Source: Sequoia sempervirens (lineage: Eukaryota; Streptophyta; Pinopsida; Cupressales; Cupressaceae). Taken from it: DNA of 64,000 bases. The notes under the pieces were generated by a model. That model searched no databases. It had not been told where the DNA came from and worked only from the letters and a program-made list of their open reading frames with translations. How positions within the stretch are numbered: position 1 is the stretch's first letter; the number at the start of each line of letters is the position of its first letter. This document shows, piece after piece, positions 1 through 11,010 of this stretch. The stretch is from contig VDFB02270651.1 of the NCBI GenBank assembly GCA_007258455.2, positions 490,862,711 through 490,926,710 on the forward strand. Reading direction: 5' to 3'. The position numbers and the translations under genes were made by a program.

Positions 1-573
1 ACACTAAAGTAAACCAACGCACATCAGGAGGGGTTCCAATGAACCAATTCTAGCAAGATGGGATGACAACTGAACCATAGATTTTTGGGTAGGGCTTATA
101 GACTACTCTTGCACTCTTAGGATGTTTCACTTAAAAGAAGAGAGATAAACCCCACACAAAGGATATATGATAGGTTCTCTCAAATTATGCAATGTATGTT
201 GTTATTACTTAGACTAAATGAGATAATCTAAATGAGATAATGTAAAATAAATTGGATGATCTATTTGACTGAATTTGAATGCAAAACCTAAGATTTATGC
301 AATGCTTGAAAACACATTATGATATGCAAAAGATGAAATAAATACAATAAATGTAAAACATAAACTATGCACTTGAAAGCAAATTTTCATTGATATTTTG
401 GCTTTGCAAATAAGAGGTTTTCTTCAACAAGTTTTCAACCCATTTTCTAATGATTTCCAAGCCTAAATCTACAAAAACATAAAGAAATAAAGAGAAATGT
501 TGAATGTTAGCGAATAGGGGTTTTCCTTGGTCAAACCCCTTTTAGGTAATTAAACCAAATGAAGAAATAACAA

Positions 574-1562
574 GGTGCTGCCACAATAATGGGTTACACT
601 TTTTGGGACATCCTGATTTTTGCCTGAAATCACATATTTTTAGAAAATACAATGATTTATGACTTTAAAGGTTCCATTTAAATTATTTTAATTAAATAAG
701 GATTGATCAAACCCCCTTAGATCAAACCCCCTTAGATAGAACCTTGCTAGATTTAAACCATACCTATAATCGAGTCTCCTCTACACCTATCAAAATGCTG
801 ATAGAAAACCACTTTTGATTTACCTTTTGGGTGATCAAATGAATTCATTTAAAATTTATGCTTTGTAAGCCTATAGCCCTTATTATAAGCTTCCTAAAAA
901 GTATAATTTTAAATATGTTTAATTTGATTATTATATTTATTTTTATTTCTTGTGAATGTAGGATTTTCAATGAACATCAAGTTCTTTATTTCACACATAC
1001 GAAAAAATAGAAAAATAGAGAAAAAAAATTCTAAAAATACATGTGCCCTAGGTATTGATGTCCTTATTCCAACAAAAAAGAATAAGTTAATTCAAATGAA
1101 TACAAAAAAAGTTATGCGTGCCGAAGTACAACTCTATCCAAATTATAATTACGGTGAATTGGAAAATTAATTAAAAAAAATATATGTAACAAAAAATTAT
1201 GAAAAAATATCCATCCCCTAGATATTGGTGTGAAAAACTTGCATTTTAAAAATCAGAATTTCATCCTATCTATAAAAAAAATTATATGCCCCGAAGTGAA
1301 CATCACTTTTTAAAAATGCCGATTAATAGAAAAAATAAGTTATTAAAAATTACATAAAATGATTCACAATTTATTTTTTAATTATTTAAAAAAAATATAA
1401 TTAGAATCTACACAAAATATCTAACAAATAACTAGTTTGATTCATCTTCAAAACCTTAATGGTTTAGCTACTAGAGGTGTAAGAAAGTGAATGTCTGGTG
1501 AAAAATCCTGATTTTAATGTCAAGTTTGGCCAAAAATTGTAACCCATTATTGTGGGATCACC
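574..1562. mobile_element. Non-autonomous TIR element, copy 1
   Basis: The ends are inverted repeats. The left end has CCACAATAATGGGTTACA at 581-598 and the right end carries its reverse complement with TGTAACCCATTATTGTGG near 1538-1555. A looser outer match (GGTGnTnC) extends to 574 and 1562. Two other copies lie at 9041-10102 and 25865-26852 and share interior text such as the 'cacatgtggaaaaatag' stretch (clearest between copies 2 and 3). The longest ORF is 72 codons, so no transposase is encoded. I could not settle a target-site duplication, so the superfamily is open (Mutator-like and hAT-like both possible). Confidence 0.65.
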
Positions 1563-1751
1563 GAACATGAAGCATTGAACATGAAATAATGGAATTAATA
1601 CCTTGTCATGATGATGAATCTTGAATTGCTACAATAATGGATGGAAATTCTTGCTCTTGAATGCTTGATTCTTGCTTGCTTGACTTGATGATATGAATTA
1701 ATGATGAATGAGTTGCTTGGATTGCTTAGATAATGGATGGATGAAAGGTAT

Positions 1752-1762
1752 CCTTTTATAGA
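1752..1762 (-). promoter_or_regulatory. TATA box of family X LTR copy A
   Basis: Minus-strand TCTATAAAAGG, in the position where LTR copies B (12391-12400) and C (28210-28219) carry GTATAAATAC. It follows the AT-rich U3-like part, as expected for an LTR promoter. Confidence 0.45.
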
Positions 1763-2154
1763 AGAGAGTTACGAATAAGGATCATGATCAAGGGCCAAGA
1801 TTAAATTAGAAAATAACTTAATCAAGGGTGGAGGTTAATTCATAGAAGAAAGACACAGATATATAAAGAATTGAGGTGGAAGATAAGATTGGCACATAAA
1901 AAGAGGTTGTTGGAGAAAATTAAATAATAAAAAATTATTTAACTTAGGAGGCCAATATAGAATAAATAAATAAAATATTAATTTAATTTATTTCAAAAGA
2001 AAGCCCTGGGAACAAATAATTAAATAATAAAAAATAATTATTTAATTATAGAGGGAAGGTGGTGTTAAACATTAAATAATTAAAAATAATTATTTAATAA
2101 TGGAGGGAAAGTGGGAAATAATTAAATAAATAATATTTATTTAATTATAGAAGA

Positions 2155-3749
2155 GGGTATGTGCAGGATCATCATGGAAAAAACAGGCCCTTAAGTGGCA
2201 AAAAATTTAGAAAAATCAGAGTTAGGCAACTTCATGTAAAAATTTGAATAAGTTATCTATATTATTTTAAAAATATGTAAGAATAGAATCTATAGAAAAT
2301 TGAATGCAATTTCTAAACTACTAGGTTTGTTTAAGAAAAAAAATCTATTTGGTGAAAATTTGAAATTTCAATGCAATAGTACTTAAATTTCAGGGAAAAA
2401 ATAAGAAGTAGGTGTTTGTCTAACCACCCCAACCACAATAAAATGATAATATTTTTTTATAAGATTTTAGATATAAGTAGAGGACTCATGTCTCAATGTA
2501 ATGCATATTTTTTTATAATTTTTTTCCAAGTAAATAATTAACTATGAATTTTTTATTACAACTTTTAAAAAATATAAAAACTCATATGTATGACCACCTT
2601 AACTTGGTCAAAACTTCATGAAATTCAAGTTTTCTTTTTTTAATCCTATAGTATGCAAAGCATAGAATGTGATGCATGTTTTAGATTCAAAAAATATGAT
2701 ACCATTTGAAAGCTATAGATATTTTTCAAACAATCTATCAGGGTATGTACAGGATCATCATGGAAAAAATAGGCCCTTAAGTGGCAAAAATTTAGAAAAA
2801 TTAGTGTTAGACAACTTGACGTAAAAAATTTGAATAAGTTATCTATATTATTTCAAAAATATGTAAGAATAGAATCTGTATAAAATTGAATGAAGTTTCT
2901 AAACTACTAGGTTTATTTAAAAATAAATAAAATCTATTTGGTGAAAATTTGAAATTTCAATGTAGTAGTACTTAAATTTCGGGAAAAATAAGAAGTAGGT
3001 GTCTGTCTGACCACCCTAACCATAATAAAATGATAATATTTTTTTTATAAGATTTTATATATGAGTAGAGGAATCATGTCCGGATGTGATGCATATTTTT
3101 TGTAATTTATTTCCAAGTAACTAATTAATTATGAATTTTTTATTACAACTTTTAAAAAATATAAAAACTCGTATGTTTGACCACCCTAACTTTGTCAAAA
3201 CATCATGAAATTTAATTTTTCTTTTTTAATCCTATAGTATGTGAAGCATAGAATGTGATGTATGTTTTAGATTCAAAAAATGTGATACCATTTGAAAGTT
3301 ATAGATGTTTTTCAATCGGCCTATTGATTAGGACTTTAGTCGTAATTCTAATAGAAAATGAATAATAATTATTTATTAAATTCAAATTAAAACAAAATTT
3401 ATATTGGTGGAAAGATGAGAATCCCCTCTAAAAACCCTTTTCATTTCATCCATTTTGGGTAAGAAAAAGTTCGTCAGCCACATACCCTACAAATACCCAT
3501 AATATGGCCACTTTTTGGCCCATCATGATCCTGCACATACCCATCAATTAGGACTTTAGTTGTAATTTGAATAGAAAATGAATAATAATTAATTATTAAA
3601 CTCAAAGTAAAACATAATTTATATTGGTGGAAAGTTGAGAATATCTTTTAAAAACCCTTTTCGTTTTATCAATTTTGGGTAGAAAAAAGTCATCAGCCAT
3701 ATACCCAGCATATTGCCACTTTTTGGCCCATCATGATCCTACACATACC
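2155..3749. mobile_element. Outer MITE-like TIR element, split by a copy of itself
   Basis: The element begins GGGTATGTGCAGGATCATCA at 2155 and ends with the near reverse complement at 3749 (cctacacatacc). Its left part (2155-2740) and right part (3543-3749) are separated by a complete second copy (2741-3542). No coding capacity is visible. The right end truncates the minus-strand gag-like ORF at 3739-4845, whose last codons run into the TIR. This dates the insertion after that ORF. Confidence 0.65.
2741..3542. mobile_element. Inner MITE-like element nested in its own family member
   Basis: About 802 bp with ends GGGTATGTACAGGATCATCA at 2741 and ...GATCCTGCACATACCC at 3542. The left ~575 bp repeats 2155-2740 and the right ~215 bp repeats 3543-3749. 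ATCA flanks both sides (2737-2740 and 3543-3546), consistent with a 4-bp target duplication, although 4 bp is short enough to arise by chance. Confidence 0.6.
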
Positions 3750-4845
3750 GACATGTAGGAGAGATATTAGGAGAAGAGGAACTATGATTATCATGATTTT
3801 CTATGCTTTCACATTCTTCTATCACTTCATTCCCACAAATAGAAGAGATATTAGAAGGTGTGGAATTATGGAGTGTGTCAACATTTTTATGCTCCTGCAC
3901 TAAGAAACTCTCATAACTAGGAAAGAGATTGGAAGGGGAATTTTTAGGAAAGTGACAAACAATATGTTCATCACATTTCATGGTTGGATTTGATAAAGTA
4001 GCTTCATTGATCATAGGAGAGGCCTTAGGAGAAGGATAACTATGATTTGGATGGTTACCAATGATTGGAATTTTTTGTTCAAAAAGGTCTTCCCAAATGG
4101 TAGGGGTATCAGGAAAGGGAGGAATAAGATTCTCACGAGTCTCAATGAGGATATCGTCTAACACAAGACTATATTATTCATGTCTAGAGAAGATTGTAGC
4201 ATAATAAAAGGTTTGATTGTCATGATTATCTACACTTACATCTTCATGTCCTAGAATGTCTTCCTGAGTAGGGGAGGTAGGATTTTCATAGCTCTCAATC
4301 ATATCCTCCACACAAATGTGTTTGTCATGATCATTCACTAAAGCATTTTCACAATTAGGGGAGGTGTTGCCAAGAGTAGTGACCATGATCTTAGTTTTTT
4401 CGTTCCAAGGGGGATGAGGAGGAAGACAAGAAATACTTTCATGATCTTCAATGATTGTATCTTCTTTTACGAAGATACCTTCATCACCAATGGGAGACAT
4501 ATCGGGAGAAGAACAAAAATGATTATGATGAGTATCGATGCTTTCATCCTCTTGTGTCAAACCTTTAGTGGATGATCTAGGAGAGATGAAGTCTTTAAGG
4601 GCTTCATCTAACATGTCCAAGTCATCACTACTAAAGGGCTTGGATGATATGGTTTTTCTAAAATGAATCATTTTTTGAATTGGGTCATTTGATGTTTTTT
4701 GTTTTTTGTTTTCTTTTTCTAATGAAGCTAATCTAAATGGGCTATAAATTAATATTGAAAATGAACATTGTAAAAAACTAATGCTATCCATGATTTCCAT
4801 TAAAAGAAAGAATACTAATGCAAATATAACATAAAATAATTGCAT
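3739..4845 (-). pseudogene. Gag-like leader ORF of family X, one in-frame stop
   Basis: Two minus-strand ORFs (4845-4174 and 4164-3739) are in the same frame and separated only by a TAA at about 4174-4176. I therefore read them as one ~368-codon frame with a single nonsense change. The predicted protein is acidic and serine-rich, with a recurring pattern of Asp/Glu-Asp, His-Asn/Asp-His, then Ser-Ser-Pro-Asx-x-Ser-Pro. There is no recognisable enzyme domain. It starts just downstream of a PBS-like site (5225-5242) and leader, the place of gag in an LTR element. The 3' end is cut by the MITE at 3749. It could also be an unrelated leader ORF; the gag label rests on position only. Confidence 0.4.
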
Positions 4846-5250
4846 AAAAATAGAATACTAACAAAATATAACAATAATGACAAAAATGAGTAACATAATG
4901 CAAAAAACAAAGATGCAAAATTTCCACTGGGACTAAGTCATCCAAGGTGGCGATTTATTCCTAGTAAGGTGATTTTTTAAGTTTTTCTGAATTTTTTGAT
5001 TAATATTAATGTGTTTAGTACTGTGTCATGCAAATCTATAATGTAAATGTAGAATTTCACTATTGTGCAATGAAATGATATGCAATAATGCAAGCTAAAA
5101 TGAGCCTTTCACTCATGCAAGTTAGGAAACCCTAGGATGAAATATAAAAGAATGCAAGAACTAATGCAATGTTAATGCAAAAAGAAACCTAGGATGCACT
5201 TGAAAATTAGAAGGAAATATGTTCAAAAAGTAGCTTCACCAAAATGAACC
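4846..5250 (-). other. Family X leader with primer-binding-site-like sequence
   Basis: Untranslated leader between LTR-like sequence and the gag-like ORF. The minus strand of 5225-5242 reads TGGTGAAGCTACTTTTTG and is preceded by TTT, so it starts with the TGG expected opposite a tRNA CCA end. I could not assign the tRNA. The leader shares text with 10,300-10,560 and 25,262-25,540 (a 'ccaaggtggc' or 'ccagggtggc' motif, then 'gaaaccctag' near the end). A weak copy of the hairpin family described in the findings sits at 4925-4965. Confidence 0.45.
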
Positions 5251-6250
5251 ATAGAACTGTGACTTGAGGTGGAAGATAAGATTGGCACAAAAAAAGAGGT
5301 TCTTGCAGAAAATTAAATAATAAAAATTATTTAATTTAGGTGGCCAATATAGAAGAAATAAATATAATATTAATTTTTTTTATTTCAAAAGAAAGGTGGG
5401 AACAAATAATTAAATAATTAAAAATAATTATTTAATGGAGAGGGAAGGGATAATTAAAATAATTAAAATAATTATTTAATTGGGGATATAAAGAAAGGAT
5501 AAATAATTAAATGAATATAACATTTATTTAATTATAGAGAGAAAAGGCTAATGAATTTAATTAAATAATTAAAATAATTATTTAATTATGGAAGAAGAGG
5601 GAAAAACAAACTTTTGAATTAAAATAATATTTAATTCAAAAGTGGGGGGAAAAGACAAAATATTAAATAATTAAAAATAATTATTTAATATTGGAGGGAA
5701 AGTGGGAAATAATTAAATGAATAATATTTATTTAATTATAGAAGAAAAGGGTAATGAATAATTAAATAATTTAAAATAATAATTTAACTATAGAAGAAAA
5801 GGGAAAAACTAACTTTTGAATTAAAATAATATTTAATTTAAAAGTCGGGAAATTGGACAAAATATTAAATAATTGAAAATAATTATTTAATATTAGAGGG
5901 AAAGTGGGGAATAATTAAATAAATAATATTTATTTAATTATAGAAGAAAAGGATAATGGATAATTAAATAATTGAAATAATTTTTTAATTATAGAAAAGA
6001 GGGAAAATATAAATTTTGAATTAAAATAACATTTAATTCAAAAGTGGGGGGCGGGGGAGGACCATTAGATTTAAATGCTTAATAAATGTCTAGAAAATTG
6101 TGAAAGTGATCAATTTGCAACATTTTACAACACCTTTACAAGACATGTATTTTATTCATTTTGTTAGGGTCCAAAACCTAATGTGGATGTGTAAAACACC
6201 TCACAACACTAGACCAAGGTGAAATTAAGTCCAATTTATCATGAATTATT
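5251..6250 (-). repeat. Family X LTR remnant (U3 part) with AT palindrome array
   Basis: 5265-5560 repeats 1868-2154. From about 5395 to 6050 there is a degenerate array of units built from 'aataattaaataattaaaataattatttaatt' type palindromes separated by purine runs ('gaagaaaagggaaa'), with 5 or more units visible. On the minus strand the sequence from 6250 leftward resembles LTR copy C from 27,541 onward. The R/U5 portion seems deleted, because PBS-like sequence follows directly at 5242. Boundaries are approximate. Confidence 0.45.
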
Positions 6251-7130
6251 CCCATGTCAAGCAAAGGGTACTTTTTTCTATGACACAACAATGATCAAGA
6301 GGGGTGATCAAGCCCCTAGGATTAGGAACCCATGACAAACCAAACATAAGCACAAGGGAACACATAAGAAAATGATATCAAGAATAACAAGGCACAAGCA
6401 TATAATGCCAAAGATGAAAAAGAGAAAAAGAAAAGGAAAAGAAAGAATCAGATCAAGCTTCGACTGTTTTCCCAACACGATGTGGATCTGATCGAGGTTG
6501 TTTTTTCAGAAAATGCATACTCACTTTGAGGTGACGGAACTCATGGCTATCTACCATGTCAGAAGGCCTAAAATGTGAGAAACATACTCATGGTTGATAT
6601 GCCCTCACACACATGTAGGTGGCTATGGGGAAAGTCATTCCTCAAAATGGGCTTCCCGCTCAACCATACCAAATTTATACCTCTTGATAACTTTAATAAG
6701 GCACCACAAAAATAAAAATGGTCTTTCGAACTTCTTGAGACAAGCAAAACTTTGTATGCTTGGAGCTCATGAAAAAATGTGATGTCTCCATAGGTATGCA
6801 AGTTGTGTTATTCAAGGTGGCCATATAAAAAATGTAAAATGCAACATGCAAAGAATGTTCAAAGGATTCTTGCTTAGTTCACGCGAGGTATTTAACTTAG
6901 GGAAAATTGTGCCTAATGTCTCCAAGAGAGGACTAATCAAATAATAGATGATTCACAACTTAGGGGATGCAATATGTCGCATCAAGCCACTAAGAGGAAT
7001 GTAATATGCTAAGATTGATCACGATCATGAAAGACATCATACCCAATGTCATCCACAAAGCAACAAATGCATCGTATGAAGTAAGAAGGCTACACTAAGA
7101 ACCAAGAAAAGAAAAATGCAAAAGAATAAT
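6251..7130 (-). repeat. Family X 3' internal region (inverted relative to 25,570-27,440)
   Basis: Its reverse complement matches 25,570-27,440 once TIR element copy 3 is removed. Shared phrases include a 'gagctccaagcatac' stretch, a 'ggtataaatttggta' stretch and 'gatctgatccacatc'. No ORF above 80 codons is convincing on either strand. In copy C this region lies just upstream of a PPT and LTR, so I read it as the untranslated 3' internal end of the element. Confidence 0.45.
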
Positions 7131-8203
7131 GCCAATGTATGCCTCCACTTTAAAGGAATTTCTAAACACCATACTATGAGAAATTACTTTAAAGTAGCAA
7201 AATGAAAATTCTAACAAGAAAGAAGACATGAGATCCAACTTGGAAATCCCTATGCCAAGTCATATGTTTCCAAGTAAAGCTGCATCATGCGAGATAAAAA
7301 GAAAAGGGAGGGGTTTCCCCCAAAATGAAAACACCAAACACATAAGGGATCTATGGATTTAGGGTTAGTATGTTCTTTTCTACACTGTTTCTTAGAGAGC
7401 TCAGAACTATCATCATGCCCCAAATATGCAGAACTAGAAGAATGACACAAAGAGAGCGAAAACAAATGGAAAAACCTTTTGGGTCAACATAGAAGAGCCC
7501 AAAAGAAAAACATAAGACAAATGAAAAGGAAAAGGCAAAAGGAAAAAGGAAAAGCTTTTGGGTCAACATGAAGGAGACATGAATTTCTTAATACTTTGCG
7601 TCACCCCCAAAAGTAAAACACAAGAAAAAGACAAAGACAAAAAGATGAAAGTGATGCACAACATATAGTAGAATGCAGGTACAAATAGGGGAATGTCACA
7701 AAGAGAGAGAACATAAAAAAAAACATCATGAGGGATCACATTATGACATGCAATAACACAAAATAAAAAGAAAGAAGAAAAATAATGCAAAAGACTAGTA
7801 AGGAAAATGCGAGTCAACCTACAAGCAGGTCATCCACCTCCTAGTCTTAGTTTGTATAAGTGAAAGGTAGATGATGAACCGAAGGGACAATGACAAATGC
7901 ATTACAAGGACAAGGCTAACAATTGCTTGCCCCCAGTGAGAGCAAGACAAGAATGAGCCAAGATAGGTGATGGGAAAGGTCATGTAATAGTGAGAAGAGA
8001 ATTTTCTACAACTATTACATGACACATAGTAGGAGAGTGTGTTATGTGATCACTAGATAGAAATTATTTCCATTGAAGAGATACTTGCTCAATATTTATT
8101 TCAATGCACGATACGCATCACTACTATGTCCAAGGACTCGATAATATACACAATGTTGAACTTTTGAATCTTTAGGATATAGCACAAGTTTGTTCATAGG
8201 TGG
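7131..8203. other. Decayed internal sequence, nothing recognised
   Basis: Purine-rich on the plus strand, with short overlapping minus-strand ORFs rich in Phe, Leu and Ser that look like composition artefacts. A 'cttttgggtcaacat' phrase repeats at about 7477 and 7555. It probably belongs to the family X copy between LTR B and the LTR remnant at 5251-6250, but I see no domain. Confidence 0.3.
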
Positions 8204-8573
8204 TCATAGTATTAATCCTTCGTTGAAAAGAATTTGTAATTTTCTTTCACTTTTAGGTGGTGGGCGAGGAGAATTCAGTTTTTCTAACTTGTAAGGCCTC
8301 TTATGTTTGATAGATTCACCCTTATCTCTAAGTGAAGGAGGAGGACCCAAAGTGATCCTCTCATCCTTGTCATTGTTATTAATCAAGGGCTGCTCTCTAG
8401 GAAGGAGGACATTCAAATCGAGAGGGGAATCAAAGATCACCGTACCATCATTATGAAGCTTTATATATTCTCTAGGAGGCTTCTTGTTATGAGAGGGATC
8501 TTGATATCCTAACCCCTTTGTATTTTCATCCTTTGATTTTTGTGAACTAAGAGTTGATGAATTTCATGTTCAC
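8204..8573 (-). pseudogene. Proline- and charge-rich ORF fragment of family X
   Basis: A minus-strand frame is open from about 8573 to a stop at 8204. An internal ATG gives 78 codons, but the open frame upstream continues with similar composition. The peptide has Pro-rich and Lys/Glu-rich segments, including a PRPPPKSERK stretch. I recognise no domain. It sits between the gag-like ORF at 8793-9050 and the 3' internal region, so it is probably a decayed gag or gag-pol linker. Function unknown. Confidence 0.3.
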
Positions 8574-8792
8574 TTGTTGTGTCACATTCTTGTTTGCTCA
8601 AGATTGTGAAGCCTTTTCCATATGTTTCTTTAAGGTGGATTGGATTATTTGTTACTTTGTTATCATAAATTGGTTGAGTGTTTGCTTGCTAGAGGAATTG
8701 GGTTCACCTATTGTAGGGAACTTAGGTTCAACTTTCATTTTAAGATGTAAGTAACCAAACATCTCAAGAGGTTGTATTGTAGAAGGATTTGG

Positions 8793-9050
8793 TTAGTTCA
8801 TGGATGGATAAAAGGATGCATTAGCCTCAAGGTTTTCAAGACAATCATTTAGGAACTTATTCATGTTGTCATCAACTTCTCCAATGATGTCAACATCACA
8901 AGGAGGACATGCATTAGGAGTTGAAGGAGCATGAGTGAGTTCAATGTCATTAGGGTCATTTCCAAAGGCACAAATTGACATATCTATTAAGGATTTTAAT
9001 GACATCCAAAGCTTATTAAAAGACATATGCATGATGTAGAGTGAAGCCAC
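8793..9050 (-). pseudogene. Gag-like ORF fragment of family X, 5' end lost to a TIR insertion
   Basis: An 85-codon minus-strand ORF, acidic in its C-terminal half (CDVDIIGEVDDNMNKFLND). TIR element copy 2 begins at about 9041-9047, so the first codons lie in the insertion and the natural start is gone. It sits downstream (minus strand) of the leader at 10103-10592. I infer a gag or leader ORF from this position; there is no domain match by eye. Confidence 0.3.
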
Positions 9051-10102
9051 AATAGTGGTTTAGAATTCAAGTGAGGAAGGAAAACTCACAAAAAATGACC
9101 CTGGCATGGAAAAAAACTTGATTTTAGGGGTTCGTATGAACCTATTGGTTCGAGCGAACCCATAAAGGGTTCATTTGAACCAAGATTCGAGCGAACCCTT
9201 TTGATGCTTTCCCACCCAAAAATTCAAGGAAAATCCTTTATGAAAGGGGGGTTTGCTCGAACCTAGGTTCGAGCGAACCCTGGTTCTAATGAAACCCTCT
9301 TGCTCCTCATACCCCTCCTGAGACACAAAAAAAGTCTAATTTTTTACGCTTCAGAGCTTGGGACTTGAGGATGAAAATGGAGGAGTCTTTAGAAACCCAA
9401 CTGGAATTAGGTAGTCTGAATGAAACAAGCTATCCAACGAATATAATTTTAATATGTTTTGGTTTTATTATGTATTTATTTTTTTAGTTTTATTAAACAT
9501 ATAGGTTCTTCACCGAAAATGAAGGTCTCTATTTTGCACATGTGGAAAAATAGCATATTATAAAAAAAATAAAAAAATATGAGTGCACCAAATATTGAAG
9601 TCCTTGATCCAACAAAAACAAAATTGAATTTCGATATATAATAAAAAAGTTACACGTTATACGATCATGCTATGTCTAAATTGTAATTGGTTTGACTTCG
9701 AAACTTGATTAAAGAAAAAATATTTAATAAAAACTATCTAACCAAGTGGAAGCACTAGATATCGAAGTTACAAATCTAAATTTGAAAGAATTAGAATATT
9801 ATCCTTCATGGAGAAAAAGTTATGCTTTATATGGTGTGCGTCACTTTTTAATAATGTTGTTTTATGAAAAAAACCAGTTTTCATTGGAGATGGAAAAAGA
9901 AGTGCAATTTGATTCCAAAAAAATTGAAAAAAATATTTTTAGAATCTATACACAAAATGGGACGAGACTCTAGTTTGCATCATCTTCAAATTCCTCATGG
10001 TTTAGCTGCTATAGGTACCCGAATGTAAAAATTTAGTTAAAAAAGAAATAATTTCAGTGTCCAGTTTGGCCAAAAATTGTAAACAACTATTGTGGGATCA
10101 CC
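9041..10102. mobile_element. Non-autonomous TIR element, copy 2
   Basis: The left end has CCACAATAGTGGTTTA at 9047 and the right end has the reverse-complement type ...AAACAACTATTGTGG to 10095, extended by GATCACC. Interior text around 9520-10060 is shared with copy 3 (26,270-26,830) and in part with copy 1. The longest ORF (9746-9973, 75 codons) has no recognisable domain. A cluster of GGTTCG/CGAACC palindromes lies inside at 9127-9295. Confidence 0.6.
9127..9295. repeat. Cluster of GGTTCG-n-CGAACC hairpins
   Basis: Within ~170 bp there are repeated interrupted palindromes: GGTTCGTATGAACC near 9129, GGTTCGAGCGAACC at 9147-9160 and 9266-9279, a GGGTTCATTTGAACC near 9167, a CGAGCGAACCC near 9187 and a CTCGAACC near 9256. 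Each could form a short hairpin with 6-bp arms. No coding or promoter role is evident. Confidence 0.6.
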
Positions 10103-10592
10103 CTGCAAGTTTTAGATTTTAAACTATGCAACAATGTTGTAAATTGAATTTTGATTTTAAGCAATGCAAAAGATGGATAAAATTAGACTAGATGCAATCA
10201 CTTGAATGAAATAGAAAATCTACAAATTGAAACAAAGAGATACCAACAACAAACAACTCAGAAAACGAAGATTAAATGCCAAAAAATTCTATATAAATTT
10301 ATGTGAAAAGGGAGTGATTTTCCCAAGGTGGCAAATGAGTCCTGGTACTGATGTTTTTGAATTTTTTTAGAATTTTTGAAATGAATTTTATGCTTTTTAT
10401 GTTATTTAATGCAAAACTGAGATGCAAATGCAGAATTTTACCAAATTTTAATGAAATTAAGTGGAATAATGCAAGCTAAATTAACTTTTCACTAATGCAA
10501 AACTTGAAACCCTAGAATGCAAATTAACTAATGGAAAATATAATGCAAGCTAAATCTAGGATATAAATGCACTCCAAATCAGAATTATGATG
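10103..10592 (-). other. Family X leader
   Basis: Noncoding leader sharing text with 4900-5140 and 25,262-25,540. It lies between the PBS (10593-10612) and the TIR insertion that displaced the gag-like ORF. One member of the dispersed hairpin family is at about 10,305-10,340. Confidence 0.4.
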
Positions 10593-10612
10593 CTCAGAAG
10601 TTGGGTTCGCCA
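10593..10612 (-). promoter_or_regulatory. Primer-binding site of family X (copy B)
   Basis: The minus strand reads TGGCGAACCCAACTTCTGAG, beginning with TGG and lying a few bases inside the inferred LTR end. Copy A has a related site at 5225-5242. The tRNA is not assigned. Confidence 0.45.
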
Positions 10613-11010
10613 AAATCTGGACACAGGAAATGGATGCTCAACTTCCTTGTACACACAAAATGGGAAGAAGGTGGATTTGATTTCACAATGTTCACATTCA
10701 ACAATATCTTAGAAAGCTCAACCCAATGAAGGATATGAGAGACCTAATTGTAAGATATCCTTGGAGATGAATGGAGACAAGAAATAGTTTCACCACCAAG
10801 TGTAAACTTGGAAAATACAAAATGTTTAAAAATATAGTGTGATATGCAAACTAATTCTAAATGACCTAAGAATGAAAGTAAAAAGTAACAAAAATTATGA
10901 AACTGGAAATGTGCACCTAGAAACTTGTTGGAGATGGAATGGAGCTTTGTAATCCTAAAAAAATCATGGTTGATACCAATTGGAACTCATACACCAAGAT
11001 AGGCAAATTA

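Larger units (their letters stand above)
1..2154 (-). repeat. Family X LTR copy A (truncated by window edge, carries a TIR-element insertion)
   Basis: Read on the minus strand this has the order of an LTR. An AT-rich U3 lies at 2154-1868, an inverted TATA box at 1752-1762 (TCTATAAAAGG on the minus strand), and a transcribed R/U5-like part runs to the window edge. The phrase near 520-560 (ttccttggtcaaacccc) recurs at about 11,985 in LTR copy B, and 1868-2154 recurs at 5265-5560. A TIR element occupies 574-1562. The left boundary is outside the window. Orientation and family membership are inferred from shared order with copies B and C. Confidence 0.5.

Noticed and set aside
574..1562. Solo LTR
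   Set aside because: The ends are long inverted repeats (18 bp or more) with no TG...CA start and no PBS or PPT nearby, which fits a TIR element better.
7250..8025. Four overlapping minus-strand ORFs with hydrophobic stretches
   Set aside because: Low-complexity Phe/Leu/Ser composition from a purine-rich plus strand, in overlapping frames, with no domain and no counterpart in other family X copies.
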